Assembly: GCA_963678705.1 (NCBI GenBank)
Contig: OY783205.1
Coordinates: 28,697,034-28,761,033 of the forward strand
Reading direction: 5' to 3'
Source of the DNA: Panorpa germanica
Taxonomy: Eukaryota; Arthropoda; Insecta; Mecoptera; Panorpidae
DNA length: 64,000 nt
Positions 29,201-41,749 of this stretch are shown in pieces. The notes beneath the pieces were generated by a model. It ran no database searches. It was given only the letters and a program-made list of their open reading frames with translations, and was not told where the DNA came from. How positions within the stretch are numbered: position 1 is the first letter of the stretch; each line of letters opens with the position of its first letter. The position numbers and the translations under genes are program-made.

Positions 29201-30413
29201 ATTAATTAAAAATCTCATTTTCGAATATTTTTTGTCTGTCGAAGTTCTTTTTTATTTCATTTTGATTTATTGATGGTAATATAACTAACACTAGACAAAT
29301 GTGTGTAGTGTTCAATGCTATTAATATATGCATCATGTAATTTACATAAGTTAACTAATGATTATTTTCTTTTTTAGAGAACTTCTAGATCACCATCATT
29401 ATGACGTTCATAGAGTGTTAAGTAGAGTTAATTGTCCCCTATGTGATTTATATTTTTTCGACCAGCATATTGTGGTTGATCATTTGGAGAAGCATTTGTT
29501 CGAAAAGTCTGTAAAATGCAAATATTGTGAGAAATATTTTGCAGTACCAACATTGTTACAGACACATTTACAAAAGTGTCATCCAAGGAAGGACCATGAT
29601 CTTACATTTTATAAATGGCAAACCTTTTATACTAAAGAACCTCCAGCTTCACAAATCGTTTCAATATTGCAAACACGATCCGGAAATTCGAAAATAAATG
29701 ATTGTAATATTGCTTCAGAAACAAATTTACAACCTGATTCATTAGGTAAATCGTCGATGTCAAAAGTAGCACCAAAACGGAGTCATAGTGTCATTGCATC
29801 AGAAACAAATACTAGAATACATCATTCCAGAAAACGAAGGAAAAAATCGCATTTTGATTACAACGAATTTTTATTTGAAATTCATTCAACGCATAGTAAT
29901 GGCGGATTTATAGATAGCGAAGCTGAATATGGTGATGATTACAATCAGGAAGAAGTAAATGTTACCGCCGATGAAATTGTTGAGAATAATGAAACTATAT
30001 ATTCATCTTTGGAAATTCCGAGTAATGTTTATTCAAGCTGCGAATTATATTTGGATAATGAACATCTAAATTTTGTGTATCGAGATCTATTACCCGGAAA
30101 AACATATGAAAAAAAAAGAAAGGTTTTTAAAAATGATTACAGTTTGTTTCCTCTAGTCGAACTCGAATCTTTTGATAAAGACACAGACATATCATTACTC
30201 AGCAGTAATGGTAGTGTCCGCAGTAGCAAAAGGAGGTCAAGATCCATTAATTTGGTGTATAGAAAACTTAGCAAAGATAATGTTCTCCCACCATTAGAAT
30301 TTGAAAAGAATGAATACGAAGCACCCAAATACTCAGATATCTGCACCAGTGACAGCACGGGGCGTAATGCTAGTAGCACTAAGCTAGACGGCCCGTGGAG
30401 GGTAGGATACTAA
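26208..30413 (+). CDS. ZAD-type C2H2 zinc-finger protein with Ser-rich repeats, seven exons
   Basis: A putative transcription factor, not assigned to a named gene. Exons are 26208-26360, 26787-27034, 27398-27530, 27604-28208, 28280-28926, 29007-29166 and 29378-30413, giving 993 residues. The N-terminal ~80 residues form a ZAD-like domain: CVTC early, then YICEACKNFTDRIKSFC, i.e. paired CxxC motifs split by the first intron. Three C2H2-like fingers follow (FCTVCNMKF, FSCKICNEVF, and NTCNLCHAEY, which ends in Cys instead of His). A Ser/Thr/Arg-rich linker carries three copies of an S/T-P ... MDDDxxSI element. Three more fingers come from exons 6-7 (FSCKECRNRY, VNCPLCDLYF, VKCKYCEKYF). The C-terminal 260 residues are acidic/polar without a domain I recognise. 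ZAD proteins are an insect-expanded family. Confidence 0.85.
28418..28745 (+). repeat. Coding repeat: three MDDD-x2-SI units
   Basis: Within exon 5 of the zinc-finger gene the protein repeats an element of the form TP-x-x-MDDD-x-x-SI followed by a Ser/Thr/Arg-rich spacer. The cores are SIPMDDDAQSI, TPISMDDDNMSI and TPALMDDDNVSI. The nucleotide sequence is also similar (ATGGA(C/T)GATGA). It looks like a diverged internal duplication and a possible short linear motif. Confidence 0.7.
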
Positions 30414-32325
30414 CAAGTCAGTTGTTATATGTTCCAACCAAAAAGTGAATGTATTTCTTCCATGTGAAGGAATACAAAGGAATTGTTTAAAAATAACAAT
30501 CCTTAATTTATTGTGTTAAGTTATATATTTCATATTTTAAAAATATTTTATCCTTCACAAATTAAAAGTATATTAAAATCAAATGATAATATTAGGTCAT
30601 ATCATATATGAATTATAAATAATTATATCATATATGAATACGTTATTTTTTAAATTTTAGTTAGTTTTCTTAGTGTTGTTTTAAACTCAAATTTTATTTT
30701 TCTCATTATTTATTGATTTTGTTCAAATTTTTTTTATTGTACGCTTCTGAAAATGTTCTTTCGTAGACATTGTATTGAAATCAATGTACATTAGAAAAAT
30801 AGAACACCGTTTTACTTTTCTGAAAATGGAATTATCAAAAGTTATATATTATTATTACTTTTAAGTATCGGACTTGCAATTTTAGTAATTTAACTACAAG
30901 TAACAATTCAACCTCAAATGCAAAGAGCACATGGGGTTTGTTTCTTGAGCTTTACCAATACAAATAGAAAAGATTAATGTTAACGTTTAATTAAACCCAA
31001 GTAAATCAAGTATTTTATACCTAGACTTTTAATAAGTAACGTTTAGGAAATTTTAGTATTCTTAATTTGTACGGATGTAAATAGGAGTACGTATTCATAA
31101 TTTTACGGTTAGACAAATGTATGTAAAATTAGTAATAATGCACTTTGCTTATTATGTGAATCCACTTAAATGTAAAATTGTAAATATTTACCTTAAAATA
31201 CAAAATATAAGGAATCGTTATTTGATCCTCTCTACTTATCCTGTAATCCATCTTACCATCTTACATTCACCATCATTCTATATTTGTGTTATTCACTTAG
31301 GTGTAGATCTGATATTCGTACGTTGCTTAAAATTAGACCCTCAGCAAATATATCAAAACCAAAACTTTCACACAATCGATTTTATATTAAGAAATTATAG
31401 TTCTAATAACTTACTTATGTTATTATATATAAGTATTATAATTCAAATTTAAGATTTACTTTAAAAAATAATATCTTAGAAAAAATAAAATTGATAAATA
31501 AGTGCATTCATTAAGTTTTTTTTTTCAATATTTTAATATTTCTTTGTGAAAATTATTTTAGAATAAAAATCCATTTTCTTTAATTCTGTATACAGTAAAC
31601 CTTTTTATCTCAAATTCTACTCTTTCTAGTTGACAGAATATTCGAATATTCCTAATCGTTAAGCTCTCACATCTGCCATTCCCAAGGCTTCATTTTCTAT
31701 GTTGGAAAAAATAGAATTTGAGATAAGACGTCAAAGAAAAAAAAATCATCACTCGCAAATAAAGTAGATATCTGGTCGGGGGAAGTGTTATTTGATAAAA
31801 TAATTTAGCTCGAAATCGCTAACTATCAAATAATTATTTCATCAGGCCAGAAAATTAATCTTCAATCAAAAAGGTCAATTAAAGCTTATGATTTTATAAT
31901 GTTTGCAGTTAAGATTGTTGATATGCAGACCCCTACATTATTCTACGTCACTGTTACATTAAATTGATATTAATTTCTGTAATAATCGATAGAAGCTTTG
32001 AATTTATCAGTGTTCTGAAACAGATTTTGCTCTTTTTTGCATCGTCTTATTCAGGTTTATATCTGATTAAATCTTTATATTTGATTCCAGTAAAGCATTT
32101 ATAATATTAGTGAATTGCTAATATTATAAAACTCTATAATTTTTTCATTAATTAGAAGTACAGTATAATATTCTGTTTACTTACAACTTTATGCGCTTAC
32201 CATTTTACCCAAAATGCGCTACCCTATTAAAGAAATCAGCCAATGACTGAGCTGCTTTTGTATCTTACAAATTTTAACGGTTAAATAACGTACAAATATA
32301 GTTTTAAAGCGCTGATGGTGATCAC
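30414..32325. other. AT-rich intergenic stretch
   Basis: Between the zinc-finger gene and HMMR. Only AT-rich DNA was seen, with a frame at 31117-31452 that has no domain character. A repeated half-element (ATATCATATATGAAT, near 30599 and 30627) is a local duplication. Confidence 0.5.
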
Positions 32326-32331
32326 TCAGTT
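32326..32331 (+). promoter_or_regulatory. Candidate initiator of the HMMR gene
   Basis: TCAGTT matches the arthropod initiator TCAKTY. It would place the start of transcription at about 32328, giving a 71-nt 5' UTR before ATG 32399. There is no TATA box about 30 bp upstream. Confidence 0.4.
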
Positions 32332-32398
32332 CGCAGCTATTGACATTACAAAGCTCGCTGTCTTTAAGTTTTAAATATAAGTTCTATATGTGTATAAA

Positions 32399-35300
32399 AT
32401 GTCTTTTTCTAAAGCTAAATATTCTAGATTTAACGAAGTACCATGTGAGTAATTATCTACTTATTAATTTAGGAGTAATTATTGTTTTAAAGAACTTGTT
32501 GTTCTTCGTATTATTGCAGTTAGTGTACCAACTGATTTCTTATTTTGGGTAAACAGCTGTCTCGGTACTTTGAGGGCGGGAGGTTAGCGCCAAAATATAT
32601 CCAAACATCTGTTGTATATTACATAATAATAATTAAAATTATAATATGTATCTATCTACCTTTCTAATTTAATTTTAATTAAGAAAATTATAACTTGTAT
32701 ATATTATAATTTGTATATTATACACATTTTAGCTGAACACCAATTGGTTTTCATTTACAAATTTTAAGGACAATGTATCAAAACAAAAGGAACAGATCAA
32801 TTAATATTATTTAACGTTAAATGCAATTAAAGTTTAAGAAGCACTAAATTAATGTATTAAAAAAATGCTCCTAAGTTTACAATTTTTAAATTGCATTACT
32901 TATTACAGTTCTTAAAATGTTCGCAATAATTACTTCTTAACATATTTGGTACATCAATTTTATGTAAATGCTACATTTATAAGTGAGTGGTTAAATATGT
33001 ATTTTATTTTCTAGTGGGTTGCGGTCCCGATGTAACGTATAATGTAACAAAGAACCATAAAATTATAAATGCTGGTGTTGTATTGGAATCAAAGATTCCA
33101 AGATTTCCAAATATTTTAGCTGTTCCATCACGAAACACTGAGGGGTCCGATACTGGCTCAGTACATAGCGTACAGTCTGCAAGATGTTTTCGAACGGTAG
33201 GTTGCCGTACATTATGTCATGTCTCAGAAAACATAGTTGTTACAAGATTTTTGTTTTCCATATTTAGCCACAGCCTCCAAGACGACCAATATCAAGAACA
33301 CCATTATCCTCAAAATGCGCCCGAACAAAGAACATCCTTACACAAGACTTAAAAATCGATAATGCTCCACATCATGAAATCGTACAAGCAAAACTTGTTG
33401 AAATACGTAACAAAGATGAGACGATTATGGAATACGAACATCAAATTGAAGAATTGAAGAATAAGATACGTGTTCTGCAAGAGCAGTTAGTTAATGCTTC
33501 AAAGGAGTTCGATGAATTACAAACAAAGCATCAATTCAAAATGATAGAAGAAATCCAAATGGATTACGATGTTCAACTTAGTGATCTAAATAAAAAGATT
33601 GAGGAACATGAGAATGACGCACTTCAATTACAGGAGAAAATTTTGAACTTAGAAGACAAACTTGCAGCAAAAGAATTAATAGCAATAAAACTACAAGAAG
33701 AAAATTTAGATGCAAAAAATATTCTTGAAGAAAAAAAATGTCTTGAAGATATTTTGAAAAAAACTAATTTAGAGTTGGAAGAATTGAAAGCTAAATTTTA
33801 TAAAGAAAGAAGTGAATTAAATGCAGAAATAAAAACACTGACAGAACGTGTTGGAAAACTTTCAGATAACTTTGAAAACCTTATGAAGCAAAATGAAGAT
33901 GATATGTTGAGTTATGTAGAAGAAAATCAACGATCTGCAAATATCATAAATTCTCTTGAGGATTGTAAGTCAGAATTAAGCAATCAATTGAAATCCAAAC
34001 AACGGTTAATTATTAATTTACAAAGTGAACTAAGCGAAAAAATCTTAGAATTAGAAACCCAAAAGCATGAGCTTTCTAAGCAATTATCAGAGCAAATAGA
34101 AGCCTTACAAAATGAACATCTTGTCGAGCTAAAAGAAAAGAATGACACCGTCGAAGAATACCAGAAAAATTTAGTAAAAGTGAAATCTGAGCTGACTCGG
34201 GAGATAGACCTGATGCGAGAATTGCACGATATGAAAATAAAAGAAATGGAATCCATCAGAGAAGTGGAGAAAATGAATATTGTTAAAGAATATACAGATA
34301 AGATGAATGAAAGGGAAAACAAAGTAAAAGCTGAATTTGCTCACATGCAAGAGACTGCTGAAGAAAAAATTAAACTAGTGGAAATATTATCAGAAGATAA
34401 ATGTAGACAAATCGAAATTTCTTGTCAAAATAAACTGGAAATGGAGAAATCGCGCTGGGAATCAGTTTTTGATAAATGCCAAAAAATCGCAGAAACGGAG
34501 GTTATCCAATGTGAGTTAGAAAAAATCGATCTTCAGGCCATTGTACATTCTACAGAGAGTAAATTAGAAATAGCCGAAAAAGAAAAAAGTATGCTGAAAG
34601 AAAATATAGAAGCTTATTTATTGGAAATATCCGATTTAAAAGTGAAGCTTTCAAATTTTGTGAAAGAATACAATTCTACAAAATGTAAGTTTGAACACGA
34701 GTTGAAAGAATTGCGCTCGGAGTGTGAGAAGGTACGTTCCGAAAAGTACAAATATGAACTTACCTTGGGCACCACTCGCAGTACTGTAGCTATTCTAAGT
34801 GAACGGTTGAACCATTCTTGTAAGTACATGGACAGCTTGAAGGAGGAAGTAGATTATGTAACAAAGGAAAAGCTAGATTTAGAAAATGATAATATCTCTT
34901 TAAAAACTGAGAACGAAAAGTTAAATCAAGTTTTGGATTCATTGAACATTTCTTTAAATAATGTGTCGAACGCATCCAGAAAATTATTGGCCTTGAACGA
35001 GTGCATGGAGAAAGACAATGAACTCCTTTTGGAAGAGATGTCCGCGGTTGAAGAAAAAACAGAGCAAAAAATTAATACCGTCCGGAAAGAGTTACTACAA
35101 AAATGCGATGTGCTGGTTGCAGAGAATTATAAAAATGAAGAATTACTCAGCCAAGCGAAAGCTCAGTTGGCGGAGACACTAGAAGCCCTAAGTAACACAA
35201 CCAATGTTGTTTCAGACCTAACAAATAAAACCATTGAGAACGACAGAGAAATTGAAGAACTAAGAAACGAACTAGATCAATTAAACATAATTGTTAAAAT

Positions 35301-36027
35301 TAAAGACAAGGAAGTAACTTCCTATATGAAAGAGAGAGAATTAAATAAATTAGAATTGGAAAGTAATAAGGAAAAATTGATTGAGAAAACATTGTGCCTG
35401 GAATCAAAAGATGAAGATAATTTAAAATTACAAGAAAAAATCAAAGAACAAGAAATTCAAATAAATTCTCTGAATGAACAGGTGAGTTATTTAGGAGTAT
35501 TAAGAAAGTTGTTGTACAATGAATGTAAATTATTTGTTTTGTGCATAGGTCGCAAGTTTAGATTCGTTGATTGGTCCATTCCGAAAACAATTGGAGGAAT
35601 TCGATTTGGAAAAGAAAGCATTAGAACTTAAAAAGAATGTCGCTGTTGATGAATCCCGCAAAACTGCTCTAAAATACGCTGAACTCCTAGGCCATCAAAA
35701 CAACAAACAAAAAATAAAGCATGTCATTAAGATAAAAAATGAAAATTTGGAGCTTAAACAGGTAAATATATGAATGTATTAATTAGTACAGGCGTTTACA
35801 GTTAGTTGATGTTCTTTTTCTCTAACTAACAGGAGATTACAAATTTGGAATTAATCGTTGAAAAACAAAAACGTACTATCGAAAATTTGAAGAAAACATC
35901 TTTAATCAAAAGCCCGAATGTAGCAAGGAAAACGTTAATAGCATCTACACCACGAGGAAAGGAAAATCGAAGCCCAGCGAACAGCCCAATACGATCCAGC
36001 CCTGCTCTGAGAGACAGAAATATTTAA
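32399..36027 (+). CDS. HMMR: Hyaluronan-mediated motility receptor (RHAMM) homologue, coiled-coil spindle protein
   Basis: In vertebrates a spindle-pole and microtubule protein that acts with TPX2 and Aurora A (family knowledge). Exons are 32399-32444, 33015-33196, 33268-35481, 35549-35761 and 35833-36027, giving 949 residues. The start MSFSKAKYSRFNEVP and following GCGPDVTYNV match the family N-terminus. The central ~750 residues are continuous coiled coil. The C-terminal signature KYAELLGHQNNKQKIKHVIK is nearly identical to vertebrate HMMR, where it forms the basic/microtubule- and centrosome-targeting region. The last exon has a KEN box in TPRGKENRSP and several S/T-P sites. Exon 3 has two in-frame acceptors 6 nt apart (33268 or 33274). 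Intron 1 carries E2F-like sites. Confidence 0.93.
32574..32595 (+). promoter_or_regulatory. Paired E2F-like sites in HMMR intron 1
   Basis: GGGCGGGA at 32574-32581 and GCGCCAAAA at 32587-32595 (complement TTTTGGCGC, a full E2F consensus) lie 13 bp apart, about 265 bp downstream of the presumed start site. They sit in the only GC-rich spot of the intron. Vertebrate HMMR is a G2/M cell-cycle gene, so E2F/DREAM control is plausible. Function is inferred. Confidence 0.45.
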
Positions 36028-36982
36028 TCAAATTATTGGAAATTCTTTGAATGTTTATAGTGTATATTTAATTATTTTTATTTTATTTAATATTTTACAA
36101 CACATAGTTATTTTTATTATTATTTATCATAGATGACGAGTATTTCACCGCATGTGGTTTCATTAAATGCATATATTTATTAAATATATAGAATTATTGT
36201 TATTTACTTAATATTTATTCACATTGTTTTCAAAATTCTTTCTACTTATAATCATTTATTTTGTAGATATACAAATGTTTACCTACTATTGATCTAATGA
36301 TTAAATTAAGTGCAAATTTATTTTAAGAAGAAACTGGTAAAATCTAATTTTAACATTTCAGAAATCTCATTTAATATATTTTTTAAACTTTTATCATTAA
36401 GACTTTTCAAATTTCATGTTATTTTATATTTAAGATTTTAGATTTAAGTGAATGAGAAGTTAAATGGAAGACGATATTTGTACTAGCTGGTAATATAATG
36501 TTCATTAATACTTTGTCTATCCAAATAAAATGAGCAGATCTCATGGAATTTCGTTGTCATGATTTTAAATTCAGTTTACATGGTACCGAGGATGAAAACA
36601 CTTCCACAAATTAACTGCGCTTTTTAATAAATTGTCTTGTTTATAGGATTTACGCTATAAAGAAATTATTTAATTTGTTCAAAATACCAAAAATTAAGTC
36701 TTGTCTATTACATAAAATTGTTTGTTTGAAATAAATAAAAATAATTCCTAAAATATTCATTAATTTTATTTTCATGTAGGTTCGGTTATTACGCTGAGTG
36801 GATCTTCACTGGTTTATTATGAAAATAAATGAAAATCTGCAATTCTTTTATTTTATTTATCATTAAGGTTAGTTTAGAAATGTTTGAACACTAAATTATA
36901 AAACTCTTAACAATTTTATTAAAAATATTTTTATAAATTATTGATGTGGTATTTTTAGAAACTGTTTAGACAAAAATAAATT
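36028..36982. other. AT-rich intergenic stretch
   Basis: Between the HMMR stop codon and the CFAP276-like gene. Only AT-rich DNA with several AATAAA-type signals is seen; no exon or repeat was recognised. Confidence 0.5.
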
Positions 36983-38040
36983 ATGTTGTGTGAATTTACC
37001 AGGTGTGTATAATTCACAAATGCATTTCGAAATATGAATATGGAGGTTGACTTTTGCGTGAGATAAATTACTAGATACGCTTTGTTTGCAACAACCAGTC
37101 TCGATTTCCTATGAGACTTAAACTTAAAACTTCTTCACGTTTTAAAAATTAAAGTTGTTTTACATATATTGTATAAAGTATTTTATGAATTAATTTTTTA
37201 ATAATAATAATTTTCTTTCAATGATCTGTAGTCAGACTGTTTCGAAATCGCAATTATCAGCTTTTCAAACATATAAATTATAAGAGATACTTAGCGATAG
37301 CTTGTCTGCTAAATAGATTAATATTTTAATGATTTATAGGGCTGTTCCTTTAACGGAACGAATCAAAAATCGCGGATGGCTGCCTGTAATAGAAACCGAG
37401 GGTGTGTTTCTAAAGCAACCTCCCAAACCACCCAGAAAGTGTCATCCTTGGTACAAGGATTTATCTGTGTACGAGAGATTGGGGCAGCATCACACCCTAG
37501 CTAGCATTCGCCAAGGTTCAATATTTCTAAATCTGAGGTGAGAAATTAACATACCTGTTTAACATATGGTATATATAGATAACGTTACACATTAAATTAT
37601 TATCAATGTAGGTCTCCAAAAGATTCATTAGATTTAAAATTGATGGCTAATTACGATCACGGCAATGAAGCATTTCCGGATCCCTGCGACGTCGTCTTGC
37701 AGCGTGATACGATGTGCAATTACAATGATTTAGCGCCACCGTGCGTTTTGTACTCTAATAATTTTACTAGAGAACCGTTCAGAAGATTGTCAAATACCAA
37801 GGAATTGAAAAGAGAAATGGCTATACCTATTGTAAGATTTGTACAACGGATTAGTTCATTATTATGTTTGCACTATATTAATTAATAACATTTTTTTAGG
37901 GTCATCCGTTATACGTCGGAGGAATAACTGAACGACTCTCTCCTTTCCAACCGAAGATGATGTGCAGTTCCTCCCATTCTCCACTGACTAATCCTGGTTA
38001 TTCCAGGCAACCTATGTATGGAACAATGTTCCGTTATTAA
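36983..38040 (+). CDS. CFAP276: CFAP276 (C1orf194) homologue, ciliary microtubule inner protein, four exons
   Basis: In mammals this is a protein inside the doublet microtubules of motile cilia and sperm flagella (family knowledge). Exons are 36983-37002, 37340-37537, 37612-37831 and 37900-38040, giving 192 residues (human 169). The first exon (MLCEFT, then R across the junction) parallels the family start, and the phases fit. An alternative unspliced start at ATG 37329 would give MIYRAVPLTE. Matching blocks to the human protein are ERLGQHHTLASIRQGS, then PKDSLDLKLMANYDHGNEAF, VVLQRDTMCNYN and the C-terminal NPGYSRQPMYGTMF. Proline-rich KQPPKPPRKCHPWYK precedes the first block. In insects the only motile axonemes are in sperm and sensory neurons, so testis expression is expected (inference). 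Confidence 0.82.
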
Positions 38041-38322
38041 CTACTGCAACATATCTTCATTTTTATTAGGGGAAAAAGAAATATTTCAAATATATTTGCA
38101 TGTATTTTACTTATTTCAGCATTTCTGATTCTATTTGAGTAAAAAAATATATTTATTAAAAAAAGGTCACAGTGTTTTAGAGGATTGCAAAGAAAGGTTT
38201 AGGATCTATTTACCGTTAGCCCATTTTGATCTTTCAAAGTCAAGGTTTCAATTCGTCTAGATATACGTTTTTTTTATATTTATTTATTTGCCTTGACTTT
38301 TATTCGTCATAGCCACCATTTT

Positions 38323-38875
38323 TTATACATATTTTACAATTTGTAATTCAATTTTACAAATTTCTAAATATTTAAATAATTCACTAATTAATTTTGAATC
38401 CCTTAACAAAAATTTAGTATTAAAAGGAAAAGTTTTAATTACATCTAATATTTCACTATTGAATTTCGATCTTTCTAAACTATAATTTATGCATTCAATT
38501 ATAATATCATCCAAAGTTCCTTCTTCACTACATTGACATCTATCGTCAGATTTAATATTAATTTTGTACAGGTGAGCTGGAGTTTTACAATGATTACTTT
38601 TGATTGTGATTATAGTTGATATAATTTCACGGGACTCATTTCTAAACCCTCTTTTCTTACTTAAATTTGGATGTAACATATAATAATCTCTTCCTTTTAA
38701 CTGACTTTTGTTAATGAAATCTTGGTTTCTCAAATTGAAGTTTAATTTTTTGATTATATTAAACATTTTATATGAAGATAATTTCACTTTCATCTCAATT
38801 TCCAAATTTATTGATTCCTTTTTTTGGAAATGGAGATGAAAAAAAAGGAAATACGTACCGAGTACAGTTTCAATG
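38323..38875 (-). mobile_element. Decayed non-LTR retrotransposon, C-terminal fragment
   Basis: On the minus strand an open frame of 160 codons (38805-38323) matches the region after the reverse transcriptase of Jockey/R1/I-like LINEs: HCKTPAHLYKINIKSDDRCQ followed by CSEEGTLDDIIIEC. In active elements this block reads Cys-x-Cys ... LDHI ... C; here the His is Asp (LDDI), pointing to decay. The RT core is absent, so this is a 5'-truncated or eroded copy. The exact ends are not visible. Confidence 0.7.
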
Positions 38876-39760
38876 ATTTCTTTTTATATAACATTTTGTA
38901 CTTATTACCGGGATATACTTTTTCATACATTTATAACTTCACATTAAAATATGAAAATCTAAGTCCATCAATCATAATGACAAACGAACGCGAAATAGAA
39001 TGAATTCAGTGTCCTTAAATTCGCTCAAGGTAGAGAAATATTCAATTTGGCTAGCCTACCGTTGTATCGATATCAAGTAGGTGGTAATTGGAATTCAAAT
39101 GTGGGCGACACCTATCACGAAGAAGCAATAAGGAAGCCAGATTTACATTGAAGCCATTTTAAAAACACATTCAATTGTAAATAATAAAAGTAATAAACAA
39201 TTTGAATGTTTTCTAGTGCTAACACTTCTTCAGATTATTAATAACATTTGTAAAGTGAATTCTTTTTAAAATCATTGCGAACTCCACATGAATTCAATTT
39301 CGCCTATCAAAAATAATTGTGTGAATATGACTTGTTGGTATACATGTAACTATAAATTTAGTGTGACTTTATTTTATGAATTCTTATGGCAGAGTTGATA
39401 TCCGTAAAAATTTAGTTGTGTGATTTTGTAAATGGCAATCCAATTATGGCAGTTATGGGATCGGCTTAGAAGGTTGCAAACTGGTTTACATGGTGTTTAT
39501 TTTAGTCATCCATTTATTTGCTACAAAACTGGAATCGAATTAATTAGTTATTTAAATTTTAACAGCATTTTCAAAATCATTTTATGTTTCTAAATTTATT
39601 AGGAAGATAATTAAATATATTTATAGAGTAGTGGAGTAATATAGAGTTTAAGATTAATTTAAAATAAAAAAGTTTACCTGTAACATTTCTTTTACGTTAA
39701 TATAATTGTTACATATTATATGAATAATTAATATAAAAATTTTAATGTCTATGTAACATA

Positions 39761-40269
39761 ATGGGCTTGTGTCCTCATTTTTTAGTGGTCGATTTTTCAA
39801 TTGTTGATTGATGTTAATAAATGTGTATTGGCGTGTCTATTTTATTAAATATCTAAATGTTGACGGAGATATAGCAATTAAAAGTTTGAATTGTAATTTT
39901 AACGCTAGAAATGGTCGGCCATATTTGTATGACGTGAAATGCATTTTAACGTGAGTTATTTGTTGAGTAGGTCAGTGCTGTGGTAATGTTTTGTAGCTGT
40001 TGGTGGTCGAAATAATCAAGTCAAGTCGAAGAATAATAAGTTTTTATTTTAATTAACTCTGTTACAGCTGACATAATATTGGAATTTTATTATTCCTTGA
40101 AATAGCTGTAAATAATATTTGATATTTTGATATGTAAATACATATAGCAGAGATTTATGAGCTGTAAGGATGTTATTAAAAAATAATTGAACATTTGAGG
40201 TTCTAGTAACCCACTTTATCAATATATAGTACACTTTTATAGAAATTAAGACATAGGACACAAGTCCAT
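39761..40269 (+). mobile_element. MITE, GGGCTTGTGTCC family, copy A1
   Basis: It begins ATGGGCTTGTGTCCT and ends AGGACACAAGTCCAT: near-perfect 15-bp terminal inverted repeats, flanked by TA on both sides, as for Tc1/mariner-type target duplications. It is non-coding, 509 bp. Compared with copy A2 it lacks about 95 bp of the right half. Confidence 0.8.
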
Positions 40270-41749
40270 TATGTTAAACATGGGTAAATTACAAAAGGCG
40301 TTTACGTTTTGTGTTTATCTGCATTTCAATTTTGTATGGTAGCATTTACTCAAAACTGCTGATTCAACTCAAATTGCAAGTTCTGAGATATCTGCCTAAT
40401 GAACTGAACGAACGCATAACTGCAGAATTCTAACGTACAAGCGGTTGCACCGTGCAGTGATATTTTTTAGCTTTTATAAATATAAAGTCTCTGCTATAAT
40501 GCAGCCACACCTAAAGAGTTTTTTAAGGGAATTCCAACACACTAGCGAATGTCTTCCCATATATAAAATATAAACAAGTCTCCGTGGGATGCGGATCAGG
40601 CGACCAGGGTCAAACTGGTTTTGCTATTAGTTTTGAGCCCGTTTCTTTGCAGTATAAATTCCAATAAACTGTATTCTACTATATGATATATATTCTCGTT
40701 CTAATAAAACCTGTTCCAGTACGGTCCTGTGTTCTTCGAACTCTGCGAGGCGTACTAGCGTATGCCATGCAAGGACGTTCTTCTCAGCTATATTCATTTA
40801 AATATTCAGATTAAAATCTAATAATAATAGCGCTAAACAGCTGAGAATGTACTAATTATTTATCATTCATATCACGGAAGCAGATAAGATGAAACAATAC
40901 TTGGGGATAAATTTTATAACCTTTATTTATGACAAACCCTTAAAAATGTTACCAATAATATAAAAATTGGAATTTAACTAGAAAATATAGCAATGTTAAT
41001 TTTCAAAAGTTATTTTTGCGGTTCCAACTCATTAAAAGTCAGTGGAAGAAAGCTTAAAGTGTAGATACGTTATTCATCTAACTAATTGCAGCTTTAGATT
41101 TTGATTCGTGTTTATAGTTACTTACATAAAACGATTTAAATTTAAAAAGACATGCTTTATAGTATCGCCATCTATATTTCGCGAGAAAAAATGACCAGGT
41201 ATCGTTTCACCTTAAGAAGAGGACCTTAAGGTAAACCAAAAATTTATACTGCTGCAAAAACTTTCGCACGTATTTAATAAATTATTGAATTATTCAATTA
41301 CTTATTTAACTTTTCAATTAATTAAATGGAAAAAAAACATCATACAGCTAAAACATGTCACATAAATTTTTTTCCCAAAACACAAAAACAATTAATGATT
41401 CTATGTAGTAGTGTGCGTTGTCCATATTCCATTCATCGTTTCGTTGTGAACAGAAGTGAAGGGAAGTATACACTACGGCTGGAGCTGGAGCTGGAACTGG
41501 AGCCAAAGAATTGAGTTGGACAGCTGGCAAGGGCAAGTTGTATTCGTTGTGCGATCTTATCTTTGAAGCATTAGTCAATACATTAACTCATGAATGGGTT
41601 TCCAAGCAGTTTCCAAGCTTTGCAACGTCATAAAAGATACAATATATTTAATGTTAACCAAATATTTGTAGAAACTTCTTCTATTACACATTAAATTAAC
41701 AATACTTTAATTATGCTTCAGGCTATTGATAGAGATGGTAATATTTCTT

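Noticed and set aside
33984-34322. Minus-strand frame rich in Phe/Ser opposite HMMR
   Set aside because: It is antisense to the coiled-coil coding exon; composition reflects the complement of Glu/Lys-rich codons.
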